DNA from: Aquabacter spiritensis
GTDB taxonomy: Bacteria > Pseudomonadota > Alphaproteobacteria > Rhizobiales > Xanthobacteraceae
Direction: 5' to 3'
Assembly (NCBI RefSeq): GCF_004346185.1
Contig: NZ_SMAI01000012.1
Coordinates: forward strand, 1 to 64,000
DNA length: 64,000 bases
Shown: one piece after another, positions 1 to 8,991 of the stretch
How positions within the stretch are numbered: the stretch's first letter is position 1
How the letters are laid out: each line of letters begins with the position of its first letter
Notes under the pieces: generated by a model
What the model was told of the DNA's origin: nothing
What the model saw: only the letters and a program-made list of their open reading frames with translations
Database searches by the model: none
Program-made: the position numbers and the translations under genes

Positions 1-53
1 CCCCCAAAATCGACCGACGCCATAGCCAAAAACCGACCGGCCCCAACCCAAAC

Positions 54-83
54 AAAAACCCCGCCGAAAAATCGACGGGGTTT
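54..83. terminator. Candidate bidirectional terminator hairpin
   Basis: Eight-base arms (56-63 and 76-83) are flanked by A on the left and T on the right, with a 12-base loop. The shape fits an intrinsic terminator working in either direction. It could end a gene lying left of the window or, less well placed, the tct genes on the minus strand. Confidence 0.45.
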
Positions 84-96
84 GTCAGCGGTCTGG

Positions 97-123
97 AGCG
101 CCGTCCGGGGACGGCGCTCTTTC
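97..123 (+). terminator. Intrinsic terminator, plus strand
   Basis: Nine-base perfect arms at 97-105 and 110-118 enclose a four-base CGGG loop and are followed by CTTTC. This is a compact GC-rich stem with a short T tract and probably ends a plus-strand gene outside the window. It lies 44 bases beyond the tctA stop codon. Confidence 0.5.
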
Positions 124-166
124 GAAGGCGGTGGACGCTGCCATCCCGGCTGACGCCGGGGGCGGC

Positions 167-1666
167 TCACTCCTTGAAGGCCTCCTCGCGCGTCTTGCTC
201 ACCGAGGGCAGCAGGACAATGACGAGGGCGATGACGGCGACCGCCAGCAGACCGGCAGAAATCGGACGGGTGACGAACACCGTCGGATCGCCGCGCGAGA
301 TCAGCATGGCGCGTCGCAAATATTCCTCGAGCATCGGTCCAATGACGAAGCCGAGAAGCAGCGGTGCCGGCTCGCAGTCCAGCTTCACCAGGATGTAGCC
401 GAACAGCCCGAACATCGCCATCGTATAGACGTCGAACGTGTTGTTGTTCACGCTGTACACGCCGATGCAGCAGAACGCCATGATCGCCGGGAACAGGATG
501 TGGTACGGCACGGTCAGCAGGCGCACCCAGATGCCGATCAGCGGCAGATTGAGCAGGACCAGCATCAGATTGCCGATCCACATCGAGGCGATGATGCCCC
601 AGAACAGGTCCGGCTTTTCGGTGACGACGTTCGGCCCCGGCGTGATCCCCTGGATGATCAGCGCGCCGATCATGAGCGCCATCACCGGGTTGGACGGAAT
701 TCCGAGGGTGAGCATCGGGATGAAGGAAGTCTGCGCGCCGGCATTGTTGGCGCTTTCCGGCCCCGCGACGCCCTGGATCGCCCCCTTGCCGAACCGGCTG
801 GGATCCTTCGAGATCTTCTTCTCGATCGAGTAGGAGGCAAAGGAGGAGAGCATCGCGCCGCCACCCGGAAGGATGCCGAGGAAGGAGCCCATCACCGTCC
901 CGCGCAGAACCGGCCCGATGATTTTCTTGAACTCGTCCATGGTCAGCATCAGGCTCGACACTTTGGCCGCGACCAGAGAGCGCTGCTTCTCGTCCTCGAG
1001 ATTGCGGATGATTTCGCCGATGCCGAACACGCCCATGGCCAGCGCGACGAAGTCGAACCCGTCGGCCAGTTCCTGGACGTCGAAGGTGAATCGCGGCGTA
1101 CCGGTATAGATGTCCTGTCCGGACAGGCCGAGCAGGAGACCCAGGACGATCATCGCAAGCGCCTTGATGACGGAGCCCGAAGCCAGCGTCACGGAGGCGA
1201 CGAGACCGAGAACCATCAGCGCGAAATATTCCGGCGGGCCGAACTGAAGCGCCAATTCCGCGAGCGGCGGGGCGAACAGCGCCAAAAGGAAAGTCGCCAC
1301 CGTGCCGGCGAAGAAGGAGCCGAGCGCGGCGGTCGCGAGCGCCGCACCGGCCCGTCCCTGTTTCGCCATCTGATGGCCGTCGATCGCGGTGACCACAGAG
1401 GAGGATTCGCCCGGCAGATTGATCAGGATCGCGGTCGTCGAACCGCCATATTGCGCGCCGTAATAAATGCCGGCGAGCATGATCAGGGCCGAAACGGGCG
1501 GGAGGCCGAAGGTGATCGGCAGCAGCATCGCGATCGTCGCCACCGGTCCGAGACCCGGGAGAACGCCGATCAGCGTGCCGAGGACGCAGCCGACGAAGCA
1601 GTAGAGAAGGTTCTGGGCCGTGAAAGCGACCGAGAAGCCGAGCGCCAGATTGTCAAAAAGTTCCAT
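167..1666 (-). CDS. tctA: Tripartite tricarboxylate transporter large permease TctA
   Basis: This 499-residue inner-membrane protein is the large permease subunit of a tripartite tricarboxylate transporter (TTT family), which imports carboxylates with the help of a periplasmic binding protein. The sequence is highly hydrophobic along its length. It has the family's conserved glycine/proline-rich stretches near the N terminus (GVLPGLGPVATIAMLLP, residues about 33-49) and a repeated, related stretch in the second half (GILPGGGAMLSSF). I chose the ATG at 1666 because a GGAGGG ribosome site precedes it; a start 66 bases further upstream would overlap tctB. It lies 10 bases downstream of tctB, in the order C-B-A. 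The transported substrate cannot be read from the sequence. Confidence 0.93.
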   Translation of the reverse strand: MELFDNLALGFSVAFTAQNLLYCFVGCVLGTLIGVLPGLGPVATIAMLLPITFGLPPVSALIMLAGIYYGAQYGGSTTAILINLPGESSSVVTAIDGHQMAKQGRAGAALATAALGSFFAGTVATFLLALFAPPLAELALQFGPPEYFALMVLGLVASVTLASGSVIKALAMIVLGLLLGLSGQDIYTGTPRFTFDVQELADGFDFVALAMGVFGIGEIIRNLEDEKQRSLVAAKVSSLMLTMDEFKKIIGPVLRGTVMGSFLGILPGGGAMLSSFASYSIEKKISKDPSRFGKGAIQGVAGPESANNAGAQTSFIPMLTLGIPSNPVMALMIGALIIQGITPGPNVVTEKPDLFWGIIASMWIGNLMLVLLNLPLIGIWVRLLTVPYHILFPAIMAFCCIGVYSVNNNTFDVYTMAMFGLFGYILVKLDCEPAPLLLGFVIGPMLEEYLRRAMLISRGDPTVFVTRPISAGLLAVAVIALVIVLLPSVSKTREEAFKE

Positions 1667-1676
1667 GACGCCCTCC

Positions 1677-2138
1677 TCAATAGCCGCCGAGCCAAGGGCC
1701 GACGAGCTGCAAAGGCAGGCCGAGTCCCACAATAAACACCGCCCAGGCGAAGACCACCATGACGGCGACGCTGATGAGCGCGGTCATGAGGCGGAACTTC
1801 GAACTCGCGAGCGTGCACAGAAACACCGTCACGCCCAACGTCGGCAGGAAGCCGAGGGGACGCATGAAGAAGCCGAAGAAGCAGGTGGCGAGGGTCAGCA
1901 TGATGACGCCGCGCCATGCGATCGCGGAAGTCCGGTCGCCGTCGAATCGCAGGCCATTGATCAGGACGATCAAGCCGAACAGCGCCATGATGCCGGAGAG
2001 GACCATCGGGAAGTAACCGGGGCCCATGCGCACCGACGATCCCATCGGCAGATCGCTGGCCTGCCACGCGAACAGCGCCGCCAACGCCAGGAACAGAAGA
2101 CCGGACAGGACGTCCTTAGGACTGCGGATAAAACTCAT
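1677..2138 (-). CDS. tctB: Tripartite tricarboxylate transporter small permease TctB
   Basis: TctB is the small membrane subunit that pairs with TctA in TTT-family carboxylate uptake. The 153-residue product has four predicted transmembrane segments: residues about 10-27, 40-60, 80-110 (two close stretches) and 118-140. It carries the family's RMGPGYFPMVLSG motif at about residues 37-49. A very strong purine-rich ribosome site (GGGGGAGGGGGGG) sits just upstream of the ATG. The gene is 10 bases from tctA, so the two are surely co-translated. It is separated from tctC by 288 bases holding a terminator, so the membrane subunits can be expressed at a lower level than the binding protein. Confidence 0.9.
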   Translation of the reverse strand: MSFIRSPKDVLSGLLFLALAALFAWQASDLPMGSSVRMGPGYFPMVLSGIMALFGLIVLINGLRFDGDRTSAIAWRGVIMLTLATCFFGFFMRPLGFLPTLGVTVFLCTLASSKFRLMTALISVAVMVVFAWAVFIVGLGLPLQLVGPWLGGY

Positions 2139-2343
2139 ATCCCCCCCTCCCCCGAAAAAATTTTGCTTTTGCCTTTGGCGAGCCGGGGCATCCCGCCTTC
2201 AGCAGGGCCTCGCGCCCGGCCGCAGAACATACTGACTATGCTGCGAAAGTCGAACAAAAAGTCCATCTCTCTATCAGTAAAGGCATGCCGCTGCGGCACT
2301 TTCTACCACTCACGCCGATCAATAACCCAGTCGCACCGACATG

Positions 2344-2378
2344 AAAATGGCGGGCGGATGTGGAGACATCCGCCCGCC
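2344..2378 (-). terminator. Intrinsic terminator after tctC, inside the tct cluster
   Basis: Thirteen-base perfect arms (2349-2361 and 2366-2378) close a GGAG tetraloop. On the minus strand the stem is followed by CATTTTC. It lies 48 bases past the tctC stop and upstream of tctB, so it should end most tctC transcripts before the permease genes. Confidence 0.75.
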
Positions 2379-2426
2379 CAAGCCATTCAAGGCAAGCCCG
2401 AAATTGCTAGGCTTCGCGCACTGCGA

Positions 2427-3407
2427 TCAATCGGCGTAAACACCCGCCGCCTGGATGATCGGCTTCCATTTCGCAACCTCGTCGGCGAGGAATTGCTTGT
2501 GGAACGCTTGGCTGCGCCGGTCCTTCGTCTCCGGCTCGGTCCCGAGGTCGGCAAAACGCGCGATCACCTTCGGATCTTCCAGCGCGGTGTTGAGCGCCGC
2601 GTTCAGCTTGTCCATGATGTCTTTCGGCGTTCCCTTCGGCGCGTACATGCCGTGCCAGATGGTCACTTCGAAATCCTTCATGCCGCTCTCCTGGAGCGTC
2701 GGCAGATCGCCCAGCGACTTCACCCGGCCCGATGTGGTGACCGCATAGGCCTTCACCTTGCCGCCCTTGATCTGGCCGGTCGTGTTGGTGGTCTGGTCGC
2801 ACATCAGGTCGATCTGGCCGCCGATCAGATCGTTCATGGCCGGCGCCGTGCCCTGATAGGGAACGGTGGTCATCTGGGCGCCCACCTTGGACATGAACAG
2901 CATGCCGCACAGATGCGAGGCGGAGCCCACGCCGGCATTGCCGTAGGTGACCTTTTCCTTGTTCGCCTTGATGTAGGTGATCAGGTCGCCGACGGTCTTG
3001 GGCTCGAGATTGGATTTGCCGATGATGGTCATCGGAACCGGCGTGATCAGGCCGGCGGTCTCGAAATCGGTCAGCACGTTGTAGGGCAGCTTGCGATAGA
3101 GGGTCGCCGCGGTCGCCTGGCCGATATGGTGGATCAGCAGGGTGTATCCGTCGGGGGCGGCCTTCGCCACCTGCCCGGCGCCGCGGGTGCCGCCCGCGCC
3201 GCCGACATTTTCGACCAGGACTTGCTGGCCCAGCGTCTTGCTCATGGATTCGGCGATCAGCCGGGCGACCGTGTCGGTGGGGCCGCCCGCCGCGAACGGG
3301 ACGACGACGGTGATCGGACGTGTGGGATAAGCGGTCTGTGCCTCGGCGCCGGTGGCGGCCAATCCGAGGAACGCGGCGAGCGCCACGACCGCATGCTTGA
3401 ATTTCAT
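2427..3407 (-). CDS. tctC: Tripartite tricarboxylate transporter substrate-binding protein (Bug/TctC family)
   Basis: This is the periplasmic solute receptor of the tct transporter, 326 residues. An N-terminal signal peptide (hydrophobic residues 7-22, cleavage likely after the AEA at 21-23) is followed by the Bug-family opening YPTRPITVVVPFAAGGPTDT. The GGAGGTRGA region at residues about 69-77 is the usual ligand-loop neighbourhood. An AGGAGG ribosome site lies eight bases before the ATG. Bug proteins bind diverse carboxylates, so citrate is only one possibility. It is first in the C-B-A order and is followed by a strong terminator, consistent with separate, higher expression of the receptor. 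Confidence 0.92.
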   Translation of the reverse strand: MKFKHAVVALAAFLGLAATGAEAQTAYPTRPITVVVPFAAGGPTDTVARLIAESMSKTLGQQVLVENVGGAGGTRGAGQVAKAAPDGYTLLIHHIGQATAATLYRKLPYNVLTDFETAGLITPVPMTIIGKSNLEPKTVGDLITYIKANKEKVTYGNAGVGSASHLCGMLFMSKVGAQMTTVPYQGTAPAMNDLIGGQIDLMCDQTTNTTGQIKGGKVKAYAVTTSGRVKSLGDLPTLQESGMKDFEVTIWHGMYAPKGTPKDIMDKLNAALNTALEDPKVIARFADLGTEPETKDRRSQAFHKQFLADEVAKWKPIIQAAGVYAD

Positions 3408-3740
3408 GGGATAACCTCCTGGAGCCCTCAGGCGGGTCTTTTCAATTTTCGAGCGAATGCCCGCCTTTGTTGAAGGCCGGCTTTTGCCCCTCCGTCAAGG
3501 GCCGCCACTGGTTTGGCCGCATAACTTTAGCATGAGAGCCATGTTGCATCGCAGCAAAGCCGGCGAAATCAGCCATCGGATCCGGGCGGTTCGACAGGCG
3601 GGTCCGCCGCTGGATTGGCGTTCGTCTTTTCTCTTCTTCGGATTTCGTTACGGAACCCACGGAGTGGACCGCCGCGAACCGCTTGGAGCCGCGGGCCGCG
3701 GAGCCGCCTGATCGCAAGCCTTTGCCGGTCCCGAGGCGAA
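3408..3740. other. Intergenic region between tctC and leuA
   Basis: About 330 bases separate the tctC start from the leuA terminator. It must hold the tctC promoter on the minus strand. Open frames here have no codon pattern or recognisable product, and I see no repeat or RNA gene. Confidence 0.4.
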
Positions 3741-3773
3741 GAAAAGGCGCGGCCACCCGCCGGCGGCCGCGCC
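3741..3773 (-). terminator. Intrinsic terminator after leuA
   Basis: Nine-base perfect arms (3746-3754 and 3765-3773) enclose a ten-base loop. On the minus strand the stem is followed by TTTTCTTC. It lies 22 bases beyond the leuA stop codon. Confidence 0.7.
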
Positions 3774-3795
3774 GCGAACGCCTCTGATCGTGGCT

Positions 3796-5367
3796 TCAGC
3801 CCGCGGCGGCCTGGGGGTTCACGCTCTGGCGCTTGCGCATCAGTTTGTTGAGGGCGGTGATATAGGCCTGCGCGGAGGCGACCAGCGTGTCGGGATCGGC
3901 GGCGCGCGCGGTCACGGCCTTGCCGTCCTCCTCCAGGCGCACCGACACTTCGGCCTGGGCGTCCGTGCCCTCGGTGACGGCGTGCACCTGATAGAGGTCG
4001 AGCTTGGCCGCGTGGGGCACCAGCGCCTTGATGCAGTTGAAGGTCGCATCGACCGGGCCATTGCCCTCGGCCTCTTCGGTCACCGGGCGGCCGTCGACTT
4101 CGAGCCGCATCGTCGCGCGCTGCGGGCCGCGCGTGCCGGCGATCACCGAGAGGGAGAGCAGGCGGATGCGGTCGTGGGCGGCGGCAATCCCCTGATCGAC
4201 CAGCGCCTCGATGTCCTCGTCATAGACCACCTTCTTGCGGTCGGCGAGGTCCTTGAATCGCGTGAAGGCATCGTTGAGCGCGTTCTCGCCCAGCTCGTAG
4301 CCCATCGCCTTCAGCTTGTCGCGGAAGGCGGCGCGGCCGGAATGCTTGCCCATGACCAGCGAGGTCTTGGACACGCCGACGCTCTCAGGGGTCATGATCT
4401 CGTAGGTCTGATTGTGCTTCAGCATGCCGTCCTGGTGGATGCCGCTCTCATGGGCGAACGCATTCCGTCCGACGATCGCCTTGTTGTACTGGACCGGGAA
4501 GGAGGTGACGGCCGAAACCAGACGCGAGGCGCGGGTCAGCATGCGCGCGTCGATCCCGGTGCTGTAGGGCAGAACGTCCCGCCGCACCGACAGGGCCATG
4601 ACGACCTCTTCCAGCGCGGCATTTCCGGCCCGCTCGCCGATGCCGTTGATCGTGCACTCGATCTGCCGCGCGCCGCCTTCCAGGCCGGCGAGCGAATTCG
4701 CCACGGCGAGGCCCAGATCATTGTGGCAGTGCACGGAGAAGATCGCCTTGTCGGCATTCGGCACCGTCTCGCGCATGGTGCGGAACATGGCGCGATATTC
4801 GTCCGGCGTGGCGTATCCCACCGTGTCGGGCAGGTTGATGGTGGTGGCCCCGGCCTTGATCGCCACCTCGATGCATCGCGCGAGATAGTCGAGCGGCGTG
4901 CGGGTGGCGTCCATCGCCGACCATTCCACGTCCTCGACCAAATTGCGCGCCTGGGTGACGGTGGCGGCGATGATCTCCAGCACCTCCGCCTGCGTCTTGC
5001 GCATCTGGTGCTCGAGATGGATCGGCGAGGTCGAAACGAAGGTGTGGATCCGCCCGCGGCGGGCGTGGCGCACCGCTTCGCCGGCGCGGGCGATGTCGCC
5101 CGGAATCGCCCGGGCGAGGCCCGCAATGACCGCCCGCTTGGTGCGCCGCGCGATCTCGGCGACGGATTCGAAATCGCCGACCGAGGCGATGGGGAAACCG
5201 GCTTCGATGATGTCGACGCCCATCGTGTCGAGCAGTTCGGCGACTTCGAGCTTTTCCTCGAACGTCATCGACGCGCCGGGGCATTGCTCGCCGTCGCGCA
5301 GGGTGGTGTCGAAAATGACCACGCGGTCCTTGTCGGAGCCGGCGGCGGAATCCTGCTGCGCATTCAT
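3796..5367 (-). CDS. leuA: 2-Isopropylmalate synthase
   Basis: LeuA condenses acetyl-CoA with 2-oxoisovalerate, the first committed step of leucine synthesis, in the cytoplasm. The 523-residue protein is full length for the bacterial type. The catalytic TIM barrel opens with TTLRDGEQCPGASM (residues 20-33), carries the metal-binding HCHNDLG motif (about residues 209-215) and the NGIGERAGN motif. The C-terminal LeuA allosteric domain, where leucine feedback acts in the family, starts near residue 390 and is complete. The start has an AAGGAC ribosome site. It is a single-gene unit with its own terminator. No leucine-rich leader peptide is visible upstream, so attenuation of the classical kind is not supported. 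Confidence 0.96.
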   Translation of the reverse strand: MNAQQDSAAGSDKDRVVIFDTTLRDGEQCPGASMTFEEKLEVAELLDTMGVDIIEAGFPIASVGDFESVAEIARRTKRAVIAGLARAIPGDIARAGEAVRHARRGRIHTFVSTSPIHLEHQMRKTQAEVLEIIAATVTQARNLVEDVEWSAMDATRTPLDYLARCIEVAIKAGATTINLPDTVGYATPDEYRAMFRTMRETVPNADKAIFSVHCHNDLGLAVANSLAGLEGGARQIECTINGIGERAGNAALEEVVMALSVRRDVLPYSTGIDARMLTRASRLVSAVTSFPVQYNKAIVGRNAFAHESGIHQDGMLKHNQTYEIMTPESVGVSKTSLVMGKHSGRAAFRDKLKAMGYELGENALNDAFTRFKDLADRKKVVYDEDIEALVDQGIAAAHDRIRLLSLSVIAGTRGPQRATMRLEVDGRPVTEEAEGNGPVDATFNCIKALVPHAAKLDLYQVHAVTEGTDAQAEVSVRLEEDGKAVTARAADPDTLVASAQAYITALNKLMRKRQSVNPQAAAG

Positions 5368-5725
5368 GTGTCGCGTCCTTGTCGGTCTCGGCGGTCGCGC
5401 CCTGGGACCTGCCGGATGGCGCTTCGTGGCTGTCTTGGTCGGCGGCTCGCATCCCCTGAGTGCCCAGGCGCACGCGCCCGGCCGGCCCTCAGGGGCGGCT
5501 AAGGAGAAGCAGCGCGCGCGAAATGAGAGCGTCGCCCGTCACCCGAGGGGTGCGGGAGGCGGTACCGGCACAGATCGTCGAACGGGACGACACGGCTTCA
5601 GGCTCGCTCTCAACAGCTCTAGATCTCGGCTGATAGCGGAAAACCGCTGGCGAGACAAGGCGGGTTGCGGCGGCGGGGGATTGGCTTCAGGCTTGGCTCG
5701 GGCCACATCGCGACAGGAGCGCCCG
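5368..5725. other. Intergenic region upstream of leuA, with one hairpin
   Basis: About 360 bases between divergent leuA and a small lipoprotein gene. An eight-base inverted repeat (5453-5460 with 5488-5495) encloses a 27-base GC-rich loop in the leuA leader. It lacks a T tract on either strand, so it is not an obvious terminator or attenuator. I see no leader peptide with leucine codons and no other gene. Confidence 0.4.
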
Positions 5726-6043
5726 ATGCGCCGCGCCGTCCTTCTCCCCGTTCTTCTTCTCCTCGCCGGCTGCACCACCGGCCCATCGCCCACGCCCACG
5801 ATTGTCGCAACGGCGCCGGCGGGTGCCGCGGACGCCACCGGCGGGGCGGGAGGCTGCGCGGCGGCGCTCGTAAATTTCCAGCGCGTGATCGACGCGGACA
5901 AGGCGACGGGCCACCTCAACGCCGCGGTCCATGCCCGCATGACCGGTGATCTCGGCGCGGTCCGGACCGCGTGCCAGGCGGGACACGACGCCCAGGCCCG
6001 CGCTGAGCTCGCCACGATCCGTGCGCGCTACGGTTACCCCTGA
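5726..6043 (+). CDS. Small lipoprotein of unknown function
   Basis: The 105-residue product begins with a short lipoprotein signal, MRRAVLLPVLLLLAGC, whose lipobox LAGC puts the lipidated cysteine at residue 16. The mature part starts with a Thr/Pro/Ala-rich linker and continues as a small alpha-helical domain (residues about 45-105) with one conserved-looking cysteine pair (C44 and C79). I do not recognise the family. An AGGAG ribosome site at 5715-5719 supports the start. Its stop overlaps by ten bases the stop of the convergent NUDIX gene, so the two genes share 3' ends. Confidence 0.7.
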   Translation: MRRAVLLPVLLLLAGCTTGPSPTPTIVATAPAGAADATGGAGGCAAALVNFQRVIDADKATGHLNAAVHARMTGDLGAVRTACQAGHDAQARAELATIRARYGYP

Positions 6044-6774
6044 CCCGTCCAGCGCCAGCGGACATAGTCCGCCGCGAACGGGACGACGGCGGCATCGAGA
6101 TCGGCCGCCGCGGCGATCACGCGGACATCCTTCAGCTCCGGCCGCGTTTCGGCGGACAGGAACCGCCGGATCCGCGCCGCGAGCGCGGCACCGGTCTCGG
6201 CGAAGACGAACCGGCGCATGAGGCAGACATAGATCCCGTCCTCGACGACGTCCCAGACCCAACGCTCACCGCAACTCTCCGCGCAAGTCTCCGCATCGGC
6301 CTCCGCTGGGCGCAGGCCGACCTCCTCCGCCATTTCCCGCACCACCGACATCGCCAGATCGAGCCGGCCGTCCGCCACATCGGTGGGGTCGGGCGTGCCG
6401 CCGGGGAAATAGACCTGCCGCGGGCTCGCCGTATGATCGCCCATCACCCCCATCACGAAGGCGCCGTCGGCGCCTTCGAGCGCGGCGAGCGAAAACACGT
6501 TGACGACGCCGAGATCGGCCTTGCCGCGCGCCCGCCACCAGGTGAAGGCGGCAAAGTCGGTCTCGATGCAGCGCCCGATCAGGGCGCCGTCACGGATGGC
6601 ATGGTCCCGCATCAGGATCACGCGGCCGTTCCACAGATGCGGGTTCGCCGCCGTCCGGCGGGCGAAATCGGCGTCGATTTCGGCGCGGTGGGCCTCCGCT
6701 TCCGGCCATCCCCCCGCCTCGACCCGCAAATCGAGGCGGGCGATGCGGGTGATGCGTGCGGGGGTCCGCGTCAA
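6034..6774 (-). CDS. NUDIX hydrolase
   Basis: This 246-residue cytoplasmic protein carries a recognisable Nudix box around residues 133-152, ending in REMAEEVGL, the metal-binding helix that hydrolyses nucleoside diphosphates linked to another group. The first glutamate of the consensus is replaced (a Leu/Asp pair sits there), so the box is slightly degenerate. The start codon is TTG and overlaps the TGA of the upstream ene-reductase gene (TTGA), which implies translational coupling. Substrate unknown. Other alphaproteobacterial NUDIX proteins of this length have a similar N-terminal extension, so the length is not unusual. It converges with the small lipoprotein gene. Confidence 0.82.
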   Translation of the reverse strand: MTRTPARITRIARLDLRVEAGGWPEAEAHRAEIDADFARRTAANPHLWNGRVILMRDHAIRDGALIGRCIETDFAAFTWWRARGKADLGVVNVFSLAALEGADGAFVMGVMGDHTASPRQVYFPGGTPDPTDVADGRLDLAMSVVREMAEEVGLRPAEADAETCAESCGERWVWDVVEDGIYVCLMRRFVFAETGAALAARIRRFLSAETRPELKDVRVIAAAADLDAAVVPFAADYVRWRWTGQG

Positions 6775-7868
6775 TCGACCGGCTCCAGCACCGGATAATC
6801 GATATAGCCCTTGGCGCCGCCGCCATAGAGGGTGTCGCGATCGAGGGGGTTGAGGGGCGCGTTCCGGCGCAGGCGTTCGACCAGATCCGGATTCGAGATG
6901 AAGGGCCGGCCGAACGCGACGAGGTCCGCCTCTCCGGCGGCGAGCACGCGCTCGGCCAAAGCGAGATCGTAGCCGTTATTGACCATCCAGGCCCCGGAAT
7001 AGCGGCGCCGCAGCGCGGCGAACGAGAAATCCGGCGCGATGTCGCGGGCGCCCTGGGTCGCGCCCTCGACGACATGGACATAGAGCGGATGGAGCCTCTC
7101 CAACTCGTCCATCACATGATCGAACAGCGGCTGCGGCGCGCTGTCGGACAGGCCGTTGGCGGGCGCCACCGGGGAGAGGCGCAGACCGGTGCGCGCGGCC
7201 CCAATCTCGCCGATCACCGCCGCCATCACCTCGAGCAGGAAGCGGGCGCGGTTTTCGATCGATCCGCCATACCGGTCGGTGCGCTGGTTCGCCCCGTCGC
7301 GCAGGAATTGGTCGATCAGATAGCCGTTGGCGCCATGCACCTCCACGCCGTCGAACCCCGCCTTCAGGGCATTGGCGGCCGCGCGGCGATAATCCTCGAC
7401 GATGCCGCGAATTTCCGACGCATCGAGCGCGCGCGGCGGCGACGTCTCGGCGAAGCCGTTGTTGACGAACGTCTTGGTGTTGGCGGGGATCGCGGACGGC
7501 GCGACCGGCGCGCCGCCGTTCGGCTGAAGCGAGCTGTGCGAGACGCGGCCGACATGCCAGAGCTGGACGACGATGTGGCCGCCTTTGGCATGAACAGCAT
7601 CGGTGATCTTGCGCCAGCCCGCGACCTGGGCGTCGCTATAGATCCCGGGCGTGTCCTGGTAACCCTGCCCCTGCTGGGAGATCTGGGTCGCCTCGGTGAC
7701 GATGAGGCCGGCGGAAGCACGCTGCGCATAATAGTCCGCGGCGAGGTCGGACGGGACGAAGCCGGCCCCGGCCCGGTTGCGGGTCAAGGGCGCCATCACG
7801 ATGCGGTTGGGAAGGGACATGTCCCCGAGGCGGTAGCCTTGGAAGAGCGGAGAGGTCGCGGAAGTCAT
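6771..7868 (-). CDS. nemA: Alkene reductase, Old Yellow Enzyme family
   Basis: An FMN-dependent ene-reductase of the Old Yellow Enzyme family, which reduces activated C=C bonds or nitro groups with NAD(P)H. The 365-residue product has the family landmarks: SLPNRIVMAPLTRNRA near the N terminus, the WHVGRVSH segment, and HGANGYLIDQFLRDGANQR followed by DRYGGSIENRARF, all in the (beta/alpha)8 barrel. I chose the ATG at 7868, which has AAAGG nine bases upstream; an upstream extension encodes an arginine-rich segment with no homologous feel. It is translationally coupled to the NUDIX gene. The gene symbol is by family likeness, as several paralogues usually exist. Confidence 0.9.
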   Translation of the reverse strand: MTSATSPLFQGYRLGDMSLPNRIVMAPLTRNRAGAGFVPSDLAADYYAQRASAGLIVTEATQISQQGQGYQDTPGIYSDAQVAGWRKITDAVHAKGGHIVVQLWHVGRVSHSSLQPNGGAPVAPSAIPANTKTFVNNGFAETSPPRALDASEIRGIVEDYRRAAANALKAGFDGVEVHGANGYLIDQFLRDGANQRTDRYGGSIENRARFLLEVMAAVIGEIGAARTGLRLSPVAPANGLSDSAPQPLFDHVMDELERLHPLYVHVVEGATQGARDIAPDFSFAALRRRYSGAWMVNNGYDLALAERVLAAGEADLVAFGRPFISNPDLVERLRRNAPLNPLDRDTLYGGGAKGYIDYPVLEPVD

Positions 7869-8032
7869 GGGGCGCCTTTCATCGAGCGTCGAACCGGCCG
7901 TTGTGCGGCGCGGTAGACATAGCGACGATCGCGCCTGCGCCAAGGGGCGTCGGACCCACGCTCCGGCAAAGCCGGCCGTCGCATCGCTTTGCCCGTCCCC
8001 GAGGCGCACTCGTCCCGCACGGGGCGGTGATG

Positions 8033-8923
8033 TCACAAATGCAGAATGCCCTCGGCGATCACCACGGCCGCGCCGCCGATCGTCGCCTCCCCGGCCCGGC
8101 CGCCGGTGACCTGGAAGCCGAGATTGATGCGGCTCGGCCGCCCCATTTCGAAACCCTGGTCGATCCGCACCTTATGGTGCCCGTCGACGCGCGGCTCCGC
8201 ATCCATCAGCACCGCCGGGAAGGCGGCGGCGGCGGCCCCGGTCGCGGGATCCTCCTCGGTGCCGAGGCCGGGCGAGAACATACGGGCGCGATAGTCCGCA
8301 TCCCCCTCCTCGTCCGGCGTATAGAGGAAGAGGGCTTCGCCGTAGGATCCGAGCGAGCGGATGAAGGCGGATTCATCCGGCCGGGCGCGGGCGAGCGCGG
8401 TCAAATTGGCCACCGGGACGAACAGGAACGGCACGCCCGCGGACGCGACCAGCGGCCGGTGGGCATCGAAGCCGACATCGTCGCGGGACAGATTGAGCGC
8501 GTTCGCGCAGTCGCCGCGCGACATTTCCACGTCTTCCAGCTCGGCGCGGCGCGGCACGATGAAGGTCGCGCTCCCCTTGCGCGGCCCCTCGGTCGCGACC
8601 TCGCACCGCACCGTGCCGATCTGCTCTTCGAGGAGGAATGAGCCCTTGGTCCTCTTGTCTTCGAGCGCCAGCAGCACCGCCGCGCCGACCGTGGGATGGC
8701 CGGCGAACGGCATTTCGTGGGCGGTGGTGAAGATGCGGATGCGCGCGCGGTGCGCCGGATCGCGCGGCGGCAGCACGAAGACCGTCTCGGAGACGTTGAA
8801 CTCGCGGGTGATCTGCTGCATCGCCGCATCGTCGAGGCCGACGGCATCGAGCACGACCGCCAGGGGATTGCCGCCGAACGGCCGTGAGGTGAAGACGTCG
8901 AGCGTCACGTAACGGCGGGGCAT
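8033..8923 (-). CDS. PhzF-family isomerase/epimerase
   Basis: A 296-residue member of the PhzF (diaminopimelate-epimerase-like) superfamily. Landmarks are the FGGNPLAVVLDA opening, a glutamate in the NVSETVFV segment that corresponds to the PhzF catalytic glutamate, the MPFAGHPTVGAA motif, and FSPGLGTEEDPATGAAA in the second half. The two halves repeat the same fold. In phenazine producers PhzF isomerises an intermediate, but no phenazine genes are near, so the substrate here is unknown. It stands alone between pdxY and the ene-reductase, all on the minus strand. Confidence 0.9.
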   Translation of the reverse strand: MPRRYVTLDVFTSRPFGGNPLAVVLDAVGLDDAAMQQITREFNVSETVFVLPPRDPAHRARIRIFTTAHEMPFAGHPTVGAAVLLALEDKRTKGSFLLEEQIGTVRCEVATEGPRKGSATFIVPRRAELEDVEMSRGDCANALNLSRDDVGFDAHRPLVASAGVPFLFVPVANLTALARARPDESAFIRSLGSYGEALFLYTPDEEGDADYRARMFSPGLGTEEDPATGAAAAAFPAVLMDAEPRVDGHHKVRIDQGFEMGRPSRINLGFQVTGGRAGEATIGGAAVVIAEGILHL

Positions 8924-8991
8924 CGGGGCTCCGGGCTTCCGAGGATTTCAGGCGCGCCCGATTGTGTCGGACGCAAGGTGACATACTGGCG

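Noticed and set aside
131-1735. A 534-codon plus-strand open frame opposite tctA
   Set aside because: It is antisense to a clear TctA and its product is a His/Arg/Asp/Glu-rich chain typical of the complement of GC-rich coding DNA.
5453-5495. Hairpin upstream of leuA as a leucine attenuator
   Set aside because: No leader peptide with leucine codons and no T tract after the stem on the leuA strand.
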